DNA from: Alphaproteobacteria bacterium
Lineage (GTDB): Bacteria; Pseudomonadota; Alphaproteobacteria; Acetobacterales; Acetobacteraceae
DNA length: 33,460 nucleotides
NCBI GenBank assembly: GCA_017307285.1
Contig: JAFKFI010000085.1
Location: 1-33,460, forward strand
Direction: 5' to 3'
Both the position numbers and the translations under genes were made by a program. The notes beneath the pieces are model-generated. The model searched no databases. It saw nothing but the letters and a program-made list of their open reading frames with translations, and was not told the DNA's origin. Below are positions 16,063-24,545 of this stretch, in pieces (the first letter of the stretch is position 1; every line of letters begins with the position of its first letter).

Positions 16063-16974
16063 TTACTCCTGCCTTGCCAGAATCGGTGGGCGCCCGTCCA
16101 TTACCGACCGAATGAAGGTACCGCCGGCGGCGATGGCCCGGCGCGCGGCGGTGAGGCGGGGAAAGATGTGCCAGATGTGGACCATCGAGGGCCAGATCTC
16201 CAGCTGTACGGGAACATGCGCCGCCCCCGCCACGCGTGCGAGCCGGACGGAATCGTCAAGCAGCGTCTCGGCCGCACCAACCTGAATGAGCAGCGGCGGC
16301 AGGCCAGATAGGTCCGCGTGGATCGGAGAAGCCAGCGGGTGGCGCGGGTCGGCGCCGGCCAGATAGGTCCGGGCCATGAACTCGCTCACACCCGGCCGCA
16401 CCATCGGGTCTTCCTCGGCTTTGTCGATGTGGCTGGCACCCGAGCTCTCCATGTCGGTCCAGGGCGAGATGCACCAACCGCAAGCCGGCAGCTTGAGGCC
16501 CTGATCACGGGCAGAGACCATGCTGGCGACGACAAGACCGCCGCCCGCGCTGTCGCCGGCGAAAGCGACATTTTCCGTCTTGAAGCCGGCCTCAAGCAGG
16601 TAGCGATAGGCGGCGACGGCGTCCTCGATCTGGGCTGGGAACGGGTGCTCGGGAGCGAGACGGAAATGGAGCGCCAGCGTGCGCGCGCCGGCGGCGCGAC
16701 CGATCTCGGCGACGGCGTGACGATGGCTGTCGATCGAGCCGATGACGTGTCCGCCGCCGTGGAAATAGAGGATCGCGCGTTGGCGGTTCGCGTCCGGCGC
16801 GGTGGTCCACTCAGCCGGCACGCCTCCAGCGACGGTGGGCTCGATCACGATGTCCGGCGCAATCGGATTCGCGAGACCACGCTTGTCGCTATCGCTGCGC
16901 ATCTGCGCGATCTCGCTAGCGCGCGGATTCGCGGCGAGCTCGGCGCGAACCAGAGCAATTTCAGACGGGTTCAT
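16063..16974 (-). CDS. HSL-type alpha/beta hydrolase
   Basis: A second GDXG-family esterase, 303 residues from ATG 16974 with a GGAGG ribosome binding site. Motifs are FHGGGHVIGS (71-80), GDSAGGG (140-146, nucleophile Ser142), the acid Glu236 in VGAAETLLDD, and His266 in MVHIWH. It is cytoplasmic, without a signal. It starts 11 bp after the stop of the LivK-type binding protein gene, so receptor and hydrolase form one operon, which suggests that the imported or sensed ligand is an ester or is converted to one. The closest kind of described enzyme by motif is the monoterpene epsilon-lactone hydrolase/acetyl-hydrolase group; this is an inference from family, not from a search. Confidence 0.9.
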   Translation of the reverse strand: MNPSEIALVRAELAANPRASEIAQMRSDSDKRGLANPIAPDIVIEPTVAGGVPAEWTTAPDANRQRAILYFHGGGHVIGSIDSHRHAVAEIGRAAGARTLALHFRLAPEHPFPAQIEDAVAAYRYLLEAGFKTENVAFAGDSAGGGLVVASMVSARDQGLKLPACGWCISPWTDMESSGASHIDKAEEDPMVRPGVSEFMARTYLAGADPRHPLASPIHADLSGLPPLLIQVGAAETLLDDSVRLARVAGAAHVPVQLEIWPSMVHIWHIFPRLTAARRAIAAGGTFIRSVMDGRPPILARQE

Positions 16975-16985
16975 CGAAGCCTCCG

Positions 16986-18191
16986 CTACTTCTCACCGAT
17001 GAGATCGCCGAATCCCACCCATCGCGTGCCGTCGAAGCGCTGCAGGCGCATCGTACGGATGCCAGCATAGTCGTTGGGCCTGATGTCGAGATGGACGCCA
17101 GGCAGCAGCATCGGCACGTCGTAGTTTTGCAGCTTGGTCGCCTGGCGGATGATGTTTTCCGAAGTGATCTCGTCACCGCACTGGCGCAGGATCTGCGCCA
17201 TGATGTTTCCCTCGATGTAGCCGAGGATCGCGATGAGGTTCGTTGGATCGACGCCGGGAAGCCGCTTGGCCATGAATGCACGATAGGCGAGCACCTGCGG
17301 ATCATTGGCCCAGGCGGGATCGTTCGGATCGCGCTGCACGGCGGCAGAGATGAGGCCGGTGGCCGCGCCGAGCCCGGCCGGCTTCAGCACGTCGGAAATG
17401 CTGGCGATTGTGTAGGGAATTATGTGCAGCGGCCGCCAGCCCATCTCGTGCGTGCGCCGAATCGCCTGAATGCCGGCACGCGGGGTAGCAATATCGACGA
17501 ACACGTTCGCGCCGGATTCCTTCAGCGAGACGAGCTGCGAGTCGATCGTGGGGTCGGTGACCTCGTAGCTTGCCGTCTTCACGATCATGGTATCGCCCTT
17601 GGGGCCGAGACCTTCCTTCAGACCGCCCAGGTAGTCCTTGCCGAAGTCGTCGTTCTGGTAGAGCACGGCGACTTTCGCGTCGGGTTTGGTCTGCGCAATG
17701 TAGCGTCCGTACACGACCGCCTCGGTGCGATACGAGGTGTAGATCGGCAGCATGTAGGGGTCGTGCGTCGGATCGTTGAGGCGGCTTGCGCCGGATGGGC
17801 TCAAGAACACCATCTTCTTTGCGGCGAGATACTTCTGGATGGCGGCGGCCGTGGGCGTGCCCTGCGTGCCGAAAATGCCGAGAACACCCTCCTGCTCGAC
17901 GAGCTTGCGGGTCTGCTCGCTCGTCTTTGGCGGTGAGTAGGCGTCGTCGAACGAGAGCAGCGTTACCTTGCGGCCGTTGATGCCGCCCTGCTCGTTAATC
18001 GCCTCGAACAGGGCGACCTCGACACGGCCGAGCACGCTGTACGAGGCGGCCGGGCCGGAATAGGGCATCGTCTGACCGATCTTGATCGTAGTATCGGTAA
18101 CACCGGGTCCGTAGATCTTTTGCGCGTGCGCCGTACAGACCAACCCCCAACAAAGGGCTAGCGCCAGCATGGCGCGAAACGATCCCCGCAT
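16986..18191 (-). CDS. Branched-chain amino acid-type ABC transporter substrate-binding protein
   Basis: A periplasmic LivK/Peripla_BP_6 protein of 401 residues. The Sec signal MRGSFRAMLALALCWGLVCTAHAQ ends at about residue 23. The mature part begins YGPGVTDTTIKIGQTMPYSGPAASYSVLG and continues with INEQGGINGRKVTLLSFDDAYSPPKT and VAVLYQNDDFGKDYLGG, all classic for this family. The start is ATG 18191. No LivHMGF genes are intact nearby, although remnants of such a set lie at 24.2-25.0 kb on the other strand. The upstream region carries a repeat with an inverted-repeat core that is shared with a pseudogene region further right. The ligand is unknown. Confidence 0.9.
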   Translation of the reverse strand: MRGSFRAMLALALCWGLVCTAHAQKIYGPGVTDTTIKIGQTMPYSGPAASYSVLGRVEVALFEAINEQGGINGRKVTLLSFDDAYSPPKTSEQTRKLVEQEGVLGIFGTQGTPTAAAIQKYLAAKKMVFLSPSGASRLNDPTHDPYMLPIYTSYRTEAVVYGRYIAQTKPDAKVAVLYQNDDFGKDYLGGLKEGLGPKGDTMIVKTASYEVTDPTIDSQLVSLKESGANVFVDIATPRAGIQAIRRTHEMGWRPLHIIPYTIASISDVLKPAGLGAATGLISAAVQRDPNDPAWANDPQVLAYRAFMAKRLPGVDPTNLIAILGYIEGNIMAQILRQCGDEITSENIIRQATKLQNYDVPMLLPGVHLDIRPNDYAGIRTMRLQRFDGTRWVGFGDLIGEK

Positions 18192-18215
18192 CCCTTGTTC
18201 CCCCGTCGTCCGGCC

Positions 18216-18279
18216 CGGCCCGGTTTGCGCTCTGAATGGCTACCACTCAGTAGCAGCGGTACTGGACTCGCGCTAGCCT
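18216..18279 (-). repeat. Upstream repeat, copy 1, with operator-like inverted repeat
   Basis: A stretch of about 64 bp just upstream of the binding-protein gene starting at 18191. It matches 18792-18853 in order: CGGCC(C)GGTT, then TCTGAATGG, then (C)CAGCGG, then CGCTAGCCT. Its core is an imperfect inverted repeat, TCTGAATGG (18231-18239) and CCACTCAGT (18243-18251), in which 7 of 9 positions pair around 3 bases. Size and symmetry fit a TetR-type operator, which is an inference. Confidence 0.5.
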
Positions 18280-18549
18280 CTCGGACAGCGCACGATCGCG
18301 GGCGGCCGATGTCCGCGCCGGGCGGCGCATATTTTGCAACCGTCTTGGAAGAGGCCGGCGAGAACAATCCACTCGATCTCCACTACTCTACGACGGCGCG
18401 GCGCTCGCCCAGCGGCGGGGCGAGCAGAATGCGCTAGCCGCGAGAGGATGGTGATTGCGCCATTGACAGGGAATAGCCCGAAGACGAGCGCCACCAGGAG
18501 CCGTGTCAGGCTGGCCGCCGAGGCTGCCGCGGCGGTGCGATGATAGCCC
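18280..18549. other. Non-coding stretch, nothing recognised
   Basis: No ORF here has family-like sequence. Short frames are GC-rich shadows. Judging by the pseudogene that begins at 18550 and the shared repeat, this is probably eroded spacer between a deleted gene body and the present upstream region. Confidence 0.4.
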
Positions 18550-18703
18550 GATTGCGGGCGATGCCGAGACCGACATCGGGCTTGAGCTGGAGATCGCTCG
18601 CGCGCACTCGACCGGGATGTCTGGTGCTTCTTGCCGAAACCCTCGACGGCGGCCTTCACCGAGGCGACGGCGCGCGGATCGGGAGCGTCGCGTACGCGCC
18701 GCG
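18550..18703 (-). pseudogene. Fragment of a LivK-type binding-protein gene paralogous to the one at 8302-9534
   Basis: This stretch matches 9267-9415 of the intact gene base for base over most of its length: GAGACCGAC(A/G)TCGGGCTTGAG, then ATCGCTCGCGCGCAC, then GGCGGCCTTCACCGAGGCGAC, then GCGTCGCGTACGCGCC. It corresponds on the minus strand to the region around VEDFAKEH...DVGLGIAR of the protein. Two single-base losses (CGCGCACTCGACC for CGCGCACCTCGACC, and GTCTGGTGC for GTCTGGATGC) destroy the frame, and both ends of the gene are gone. It is a relic of a third copy of this receptor. Confidence 0.85.
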
Positions 18704-18791
18704 CTTCTGCGCTTGTGCTACACAGGCTAGGCGCGCGCAGCGCGAGCGCCGGAATCGCGCGAAACAGTCTCTGCGCGCTACGCTGCTCGCC

Positions 18792-18853
18792 CGGCCGGTT
18801 GGCCCTCTGAATGGCCCCGTTCAGTCTCAGCGGCCCAAGGCCGACGCTAGCCT
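18792..18853 (-). repeat. Upstream repeat, copy 2, with operator-like inverted repeat
   Basis: The partner of 18216-18279. Core arms are TCTGAATGG (18806-18814) and CCGTTCAGT (18817-18825), with 7 of 9 positions pairing around 2 bases. It lies upstream, on the minus strand, of the binding-protein relic at 18550-18703, just as copy 1 lies upstream of an intact binding-protein gene. Confidence 0.5.
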
Positions 18854-18975
18854 TCTTGATTGGACCGAGCGTTAGGGCGGGCCGCGTTGAACGCGACCGT
18901 CAGAACTTTGGGCAATCTTGTGCGCGTGATGCTCCCCGCTGAATGTAGGGGCGTATTTGGAAGCGGAGAAATGAC

Positions 18976-19767
18976 ATGGGTCGGCTGAGCGGAAAGCGCG
19001 CGATTATCACTGGAGCGGGCAGCGGCATCGGGCGCGCCAGCACTCTGCTGTTCGCCGCCGAGGGGGCCAGGGTTCTGGCGGTCGACAAGGTGGCCGAGGC
19101 GGCAGCGGAGACCGCACGCATGGCCGGGAGCGCCGGCGAACCGGTGCTGTCCACGGCTGCGGACGCCGCCACGGAGAGCGAGGTCGCGGCCTGTGTAGAA
19201 CAAGCCGTATCGGAACTGGGCGGGCTTGACATCATCTACGCCAATGCCGGGATCAGTGGAGGCGTCACGCCGCTGCTCGATCAGAGCGTCGAGTCCTGGA
19301 CTGAGATACTGCGGGTTAATCTGATCGGGCCATTTCTTGCGATCAAGCACGCAGCTCCGGTAATGATGCGACAGCAAACGGGAGGCTCGATCATATGCAC
19401 TGCCTCGCTCGCCGGAATGCGCGGCGGTGGCAGCACCGCCTCGTACGCCGCCAGCAAGGCTGGCGTCATCAGCTTGGTGCAGAACGCCTCGCACAACCTC
19501 ATGGGTACAAATATACGGGTCAACGCCATCTGCCCCGGCCTAATCGAGACGGGCATGACGCGGACCTTGTTCGAGCGCGCGCGGGAACGCAGGACGGAAG
19601 GACGAATCGGCCACCTCAACCCGCTGCAACGCGCCGGGCAGCCCCAGGAGATCGCGGGAATGGCCCTGTTCCTAGCGAGCGATGAGGCATCCTACGTCAA
19701 TGGCCAAGCGATCGCCGTCGACGGAGGTCACGGCAGCGGTCTTCCGTTCCACCGCTGGCGCCCTTGA
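18976..19767 (+). CDS. SDR family NAD(P)-dependent oxidoreductase
   Basis: A classical short-chain dehydrogenase of 263 residues from ATG 18976, with GGAG upstream. Motifs are TGAGSGIG (12-19), Asp37 at the end of beta-2 (LAVDKV, favouring NAD(H)), NAG (90-92), Ser144 in CTASLAG, YAASK (Tyr157, Lys161) and ICPGLIETGMT. The standard C-terminus is YVNGQAIAVDGGHGSG. It is intact and stands alone between decayed sequences on both sides. It is likely an alcohol or hydroxyacyl oxidoreductase; the substrate is unknown. Confidence 0.92.
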   Translation: MGRLSGKRAIITGAGSGIGRASTLLFAAEGARVLAVDKVAEAAAETARMAGSAGEPVLSTAADAATESEVAACVEQAVSELGGLDIIYANAGISGGVTPLLDQSVESWTEILRVNLIGPFLAIKHAAPVMMRQQTGGSIICTASLAGMRGGGSTASYAASKAGVISLVQNASHNLMGTNIRVNAICPGLIETGMTRTLFERARERRTEGRIGHLNPLQRAGQPQEIAGMALFLASDEASYVNGQAIAVDGGHGSGLPFHRWRP

Positions 19768-19902
19768 CGCGACTGATTTGATTGGAGTGCGGTCGTTGCT
19801 GGACGATGTGATGGACTGACCCAGACAGCGCCCGCTTCACGTTCTCGGGCCGTGACGAGATGACCGAAGTCTGCGGCGGGGGCGACATCAGACGTCGGTT
19901 CG

Positions 19903-20984
19903 GCGGAGCCAGGTAGTCAAGACCACCAACCCGGAACCAGCGACAGCCGTACGGCTCTAGGAGCACGCAATGCTGGTTCGCATCGTCCGGACGACTGTGA
20001 TCCTCGGACAGCAGATTGATTAGCAGGCTGTCATGCGAGCCCGCCGCACCGGGCCAATATGACTTCGCCCGGGAGGGGCGCGGGGTTGTGGATGAACAGC
20101 ACCGCGTTGTTCCGCCAGTCGTAGCGGATCGCCAGCGCCTCCGGCGTTCCAGTGCGCACGACCACGAAGGTGCCCCACCCGATTTCCGGCACCTCCCTGC
20201 GCATACGCAGCATCTGCTCGGTCCAATTCAGCATCGACAGCGGGTCGCGCCGCTGCGTTGCCACGTTCACGTGTGTTGGAATCCGTATGGTCCCTGACTG
20301 ATTGGCGGTAACACCGGCGAATCGCCTGCGGTAAAACCTCCCTGCGGCTCGGCTGACCACTGCATCGGCGTCCGTGCGCAATTGCGCTCCGGGAGAGAGA
20401 GGTCGTCACCCATGCCAATTTCGTCTCAGCAACGGATCGCGGGCGTGCCGGGTAGTGTCAGCATCAGGCCATATGCGAGCTCAATTCTGCGGCGATCGCC
20501 TTGCAGCATGGGCGCCAGACGGCGACGGTTGCCTCGTCCGTCGAGCTGCATGGACGAATCCGGGCCGAAGGCCTCGAACACGGCCTGACGCTGATCCTCG
20601 GTGAGGCACCCGAGGTCGAGCTCGTCATGATTGCGCAGGAACTGGCCCTACTGACCCGTGGCTGGACGTGAAGCAGTCGCCTTGAGCGCGCGTACGAGGG
20701 GCCGGATGTCGGCACACGCCAGAGCGTAGAATAGCGTCTGGTTGACCTGGAAGTTGAACATCATATGCATCCGATCGCCAGACCGGCCGAAGTAGTTCAG
20801 GTCGGTGTCCGGCAACACGTTTGCCTCAGCCAGGATGATCGCTTCACCCCGGCGCCACTGCAGGAACTCGCGGAAGGTGCGGAGTAAATCGTACTGCTCG
20901 ACCACCTTGCGCACGTCCGGCCCCTTTGTCGCGATCACAAAGGGCACTGCATCCATCCGGAAGCCCAAGACACCGAGCTGGAGC
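19903..20984 (-). pseudogene. GH13 trehalose-synthase/alpha-amylase-like gene, 5'-truncated and mutated
   Basis: Read on the minus strand from 20984, consecutive family segments appear in the proper order. They are LQLGVLGFRMDAVPF (nucleophile region), FREFLQWRRGEAIILAEAN (acid/base Glu), NYFGRSGDRMHMMFNFQVNQ, FLRNHDELDLG, RGNRRRLAPML, DEIGMGDDLSLPERN, TPMQWS, QRRDPLSMLNW, REVPEIGWGTF, SLLINLLSEDHS, and finally LLEPYGCRWFRVGGLDYL near 19910. Lesions include an in-frame TAG (20648-20650, where the family has Trp in QWG), TGA (20426-20428, replacing Gly before DEIG), a two-base insertion at about 20272-20276 (CACAC for CAC) and another frameshift near 20040. About 200 N-terminal residues are missing. 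The gene is clearly dead. Confidence 0.88.
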
Positions 20985-20985
20985 C

Positions 20986-21981
20986 TTCGACGAGGTGAAC
21001 GCAAAGGGCGGCATCCACGGGCGTAAGATCCGCTATATCGTCGAGGATCACCAATACCAGGTGCCGCGCGCCGTACAGGGAATGAACGAGTTGCTGAGTC
21101 GTGATGGAGTGTTTATCACGATCGGCAATGGCGGAACGCCTATGAACAATGCAAACATGGCCGCCCTGATCGGGCACAACGTGCCCAACGTATTCCCACT
21201 GACCGCTGCCCGATCGATGTACGAGCCCTTCAACCGGATCAAATTTGCCCAGTTCGCCTCGTACTATGATCAGATGAGAGCGGGTGTGAAATACTTCGTC
21301 GAGCAGAAGGACAAAAAGTCGGTCTGCGCGATGTACCAACATACAGATTTTGGGCGCGACGTTTATTCGGGAGCGGTTGATCAGGTTAAGGCGATGAACA
21401 TGACGATCGTCGCCGAAACATCGCATAAGCCAACCGATACTGACTTCTCCGCGTCACTGGCTCGGCTGCGCAACGCAAGATGTGATTTGATCGCGGTCGG
21501 CACAATCGTGCGCGACACCGATATGATTCTCTCGACCGCGAAGAAAATGGGGTGGGACGTGACCTTTCTGGGCCAGTTCGCCTCGTATGACACGGGGGTT
21601 GCGGAGGCACCGGGCGACATCGGCGAGGGATTTTATTCGATGTCACCTTCACTCATCGCCTACCCGGACGACCCTCGGGCGTCTGTGCAAGAATTCTCGA
21701 GAGCCTACAAGAGCCGCTTCGGAATCAATCCGAACTTCATGGGTGAAATGGGCTATGCCGCCGCACAAGTTGTCATTCTTGCGCTCGATCGCGCCGAACG
21801 GGAGCTGACCCTTGAAAAGTTTCTGGCGGCTATGGAGGGCATTCAGGGCTATCGAGACATCTTTGGCTCACCGCCGATCACCATGAGTCCGACCGACCAC
21901 CATTGGCTCGACCCAGGCATGGCTAGCGGTGGTAAAGAATGGCCGCTGGGTGCCGGCGGTCGATCACCACTCGGCTACTGA
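20986..21981 (+). pseudogene. LivK-type binding-protein gene, 5'-truncated with a 3' frameshift
   Basis: Family sequence begins abruptly at FDEVNAKGGIHGRKIRYIVEDH (from 20986). It runs through VFITIGNGGTPMNNAN, FGRDVYSGAVDQ and FLGQFASYDTGVAEAP to TMSPTDHH, a long intact stretch of about 305 residues. The signal peptide and about the first 60 residues are missing; the codons before 20986 are antisense to the GH13 relic. At about 21903 an extra T after CACCAT shifts the frame. Reading without it gives GSTQAWLAVVKNGRWVPAVD, the expected family end, whereas the present frame runs to a TGA at 21979-21981. Without a signal it cannot be exported. An ORF of 351 codons survives, so a caller would list it as a gene. 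Confidence 0.82.
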
Positions 21982-22544
21982 GACCGGGAGCGGCGCCCAG
22001 TACGGCCCTGCTATCCTTGCCGTCCGACAGGTCGATTGGGGAGATCCGCTTAGTTGCCCGCCCGAGCGTTTCGCGCAAAGCCCGTTCGGGCCGAAGTCTT
22101 GTCTCCGTTCGTTGGCTGCCGTGCGAAGAGCGCTGAAATCCTCGTAAACCGCTCTTGTCACCCAATTCAGCGGGCGCCAATGATCCAGCATCTTCAGGCA
22201 TTAGCCGTTCGCTCTGCGTCGCTGCCGTCGCGGAAGCCTTCTGACCATGAACCAGTCGGAAGAATCGGGGCAAACACGGCCTTCGGGGCTTGCTCCCGTC
22301 GAACAAAGACCGGACCAGGCCGCCGGCCGGCAAATTCCGATTGTGGGAATGGCCCGGCACATTCCCCATCGTTGAGTGGACCAGCCTCGGCATCCATCGC
22401 CCCGTCGCTCACCCGTGACACACCTCGACCGCGGAAATCGTTCGTTTGTGCGCAGACCGGGCAGAGGCGGCCGTCGGGAGCACGTGCTGGCCCGAGTGGG
22501 CGCGGTCCGATAGCATGACGCAAATCCGCCAGGAGGAGATCCGC
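21982..22544. other. Long non-coding stretch, nothing recognised
   Basis: About 560 bp between the broken binding protein and the LLM gene. Several short frames are open on both strands. One minus-strand stretch near 22020-22190 (LDHWRPLNWVTRAVYEDFSALR) looks protein-like but I do not recognise it, and it lacks a start and a full length. It is probably further decayed coding sequence. The last 30 bases hold the strong AGGAGGAG (22531-22538) of the next gene. Confidence 0.4.
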
Positions 22545-23732
22545 TTGTCCCGCACTACGCTTCGCCATGGCATTTTCCTGCCGCCCTTCCACCCAATGGA
22601 CGAGAACCCGTCCGCTTGTCTGGACCGTGACCTCGAACTGATGCAGTGGCTCGATCGGCTCGGCTATCACGAGGCGTGGATCGGCGAGCATCATTCAGCC
22701 GGCTGGGAGCTGATCAGTTCGCCCGAGCTGTTCATCGCCGTGGCGGCGGAACGAACGCGCTCGATCCGGTTTGGCACCGGGGTAATCTCCCTGCCGTATC
22801 ACAACCCCCTCATGGTGGCGAACCGCATCATTCAGCTGGACCACCACACCCGCGGGCGCATCATGTTCGGTGCCGGCCCTGGGCTGCTTGCCTCCGACGC
22901 CTTCATGCTCGGCATCGATCCGCTCACCCAGCGCGACCGCATGGAGCAGTCGCTCGATGTGATCCTCCGACTGTTCCGCGGCGAGACCGTCACCGAGAAG
23001 ACCGATTGGTACACCCTGGTCAACGCCCGCGCGCATATCCCGCCTTATACCAAGCCATTTCCCGAGGTGGCCGTGGCGAGCGCGGTGACGCCCTCCGGCG
23101 GCCGGCTTGCCGGCAAGTACGATCTGAGCATGATTTGCGTCGCCGCGACCAATCCGTTTGGTTACGACGCGCTCTCGGCGAACTGGAAGATCGCCTGCGA
23201 CCTCGCCGCCGAGCGAGGACGGAGGATGGACCCGTCACGCCTGCGGCTGGTCGGCCCGATGCACATCGCCGAGACGCGCAGTCAGGCGTACGAGAACGTT
23301 AAATTCGGATTCGAGCGGTATCTCGGGTATATCAACAACAATCAGCCACGCTTCAACCCGCCAGTGGGACAGGACTCGGCACAGTGGTTCGTCGAAAACA
23401 AGCACGGTGTGATCGGCACTCCGGACGACGCGATCGCGATGCTAGAGCGGCTGTACGAGAAGCAGGGCGATTTCGGCGTTTTCCTGCACATGGCGCACAA
23501 CTGGGCTGATTTCGCGCAGACCAAGCGATCCTACGAGCTCTATCAGCGCTACGTGATGCCGCATTTCTCGGGCGACAATCGGCTCCGGGCGGCATCGTTC
23601 GACTGGTGCGCGGAGAACCGCAGTGATCTGGCGGAGAAGCGCACGTCCGCTGCGAAGGCCATGTTTGACAAGCACGAGGCGGAGCAGAAGCAAGCGGCAG
23701 CACGCCCGCCGAAGGGGCGAGAGGCCTGGTAG
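22545..23732 (+). CDS. LLM class flavin-dependent oxidoreductase (luciferase-like monooxygenase, LimB-like)
   Basis: A TIM-barrel flavin monooxygenase that uses reduced FMN from a separate reductase. The start is taken as TTG 22545 because AGGAGGAG lies 6 bases upstream and the protein then begins SRTTLRHGIFLPPFHP like its relatives; ATG 22515 in the same frame adds ten unsupported residues. It has 395 residues. Visible are WIGEHHSAGWELISSPELF (about 45-63), TGVISLPYHNPL (78-89), GRIMFGAGPGLL (104-115) and GVIGTPDDAI. The family includes limonene 1,2-monooxygenase LimB and alkanal monooxygenases. No flavin reductase gene is in the window. It is intact and surrounded by pseudogenes. The substrate is inferred only. 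Confidence 0.9.
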   Translation: MSRTTLRHGIFLPPFHPMDENPSACLDRDLELMQWLDRLGYHEAWIGEHHSAGWELISSPELFIAVAAERTRSIRFGTGVISLPYHNPLMVANRIIQLDHHTRGRIMFGAGPGLLASDAFMLGIDPLTQRDRMEQSLDVILRLFRGETVTEKTDWYTLVNARAHIPPYTKPFPEVAVASAVTPSGGRLAGKYDLSMICVAATNPFGYDALSANWKIACDLAAERGRRMDPSRLRLVGPMHIAETRSQAYENVKFGFERYLGYINNNQPRFNPPVGQDSAQWFVENKHGVIGTPDDAIAMLERLYEKQGDFGVFLHMAHNWADFAQTKRSYELYQRYVMPHFSGDNRLRAASFDWCAENRSDLAEKRTSAAKAMFDKHEAEQKQAAARPPKGREAW

Positions 23733-23831
23733 GTTCATTCGCCCCGATCGGCGGCCGGCACGTGACGGCACTCCGGTCTGCTTCCAGCCTAGACACGGAC
23801 GACGGCCGGCAGAACTCCGGGGAGGACAAGG

Positions 23832-24244
23832 ACGACGCTCGAAACCTACGCCGACAAATACCGGACGATCCGCATAGAGCGTCGCAACGGCATCCTGCAG
23901 CTTACGTTCCACACCGATGGTGGACCGCTGCGCTGGGGAATGCTGCCGCATGGCGAGTTCCCGGACGCCTTCTCCGACATCGCGCGAGACCGCGAGAACC
24001 GCGTGGTCATCATGACCGGCACCGGCGAGGAATTCTCGGGCGTTCGCGCGTCGCCCCAGACTACGTCATTCACCGCACGCCCCACCGTCGAGACGCTCGA
24101 CCGCATCCACTGGGAAGGAGGGGCGCTGCTGATGAACCTGCTGAGCATCGAGGTGCCAGTGATCGCGGCGTTGAACGGCCCGGCGTGGCGGCACTCGGAG
24201 ATCCCGCTGCTTTCCGACATCGTGCTCGCTTCCGATACCGCAGC
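23832..24244 (+). pseudogene. Crotonase gene with lost start codon and missing 3' end
   Basis: Family sequence runs from LETYADKYRTIRIERRNGILQL through GTGEEFSG (oxyanion strand 1), IEVPVIAALNGPAWRHSEIPLLSDIVLASDTAA (strand 2 region) and then stops. The codon where the start should be reads ACG (23832-23834), six bases after GGGGAGG, which is what one T-to-C change in ATG would leave. The C-terminal third, including the second half of the crotonase fold, is replaced at about 24240 by the tail of a LivF-type ATPase. No ATG earlier than 23940 is in frame. Confidence 0.8.
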
Positions 24245-24340
24245 TTCCAGGCCTCTGCGGGGGCGATCACACGAGACGGCAAGAGCCGCGCGTTGCTCGA
24301 TGATCCGGCGATCCGATCGGCCTATCTGGGACAAGAATGA
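24245..24340 (+). pseudogene. C-terminal remnant of a LivF/LivG-type ABC ATPase
   Basis: The last 31 codons before TGA (24338-24340) read FQASAGAITRDGKSRALLDDPAIRSAYLGQE. The DDP.IR.AYLG ending is the hallmark of branched-chain amino acid transporter ATPases. Walker A, signature and Walker B motifs are absent. It is joined directly to the crotonase relic, so a deletion removed the end of one gene and nearly all of the other. Confidence 0.78.
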
Positions 24341-24341
24341 C

Positions 24342-24542
24342 ATGCTGACGCAGCAGGTCATCAACGGCGGGGTGGACAGCCTGCCGGGCGCCGTGCTGTG
24401 CGCCTTCCTGATAGGTATTGCGGAGGCGCTGACAGTCGATCTGCTCGGCTCGCAGCTCCGCGACGTCGGTGTCTTCCTCGTCCTGATGCTGGTTCTCGCG
24501 CTACGGCCGACTGGATTGCTGCGCACTGCGGCAGGAGGGTGA
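24342..24542 (+). pseudogene. livH: LivH permease gene with a large internal deletion
   Basis: The frame of 66 codons opens MLTQQVINGG, the usual first ten residues of LivH. It then jumps to the C-terminal part: VDSLPGAVLCAFLIGIAEALTVDLLGSQLRDVGVFLVLMLVLALRPTGLL. LivH proteins are about 290 residues, so roughly 220 residues, most of the transmembrane helices, have been lost in frame. The ATG overlaps the LivF-tail region by operon-like spacing. It cannot form a pore. Confidence 0.8.
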
Positions 24543-24545
24543 GCC

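Noticed and set aside
21923-22694. Minus-strand ORFs across the gap before the LLM gene
   Set aside because: No recognised domain or ribosome binding site; one short stretch looks protein-like but cannot be identified.
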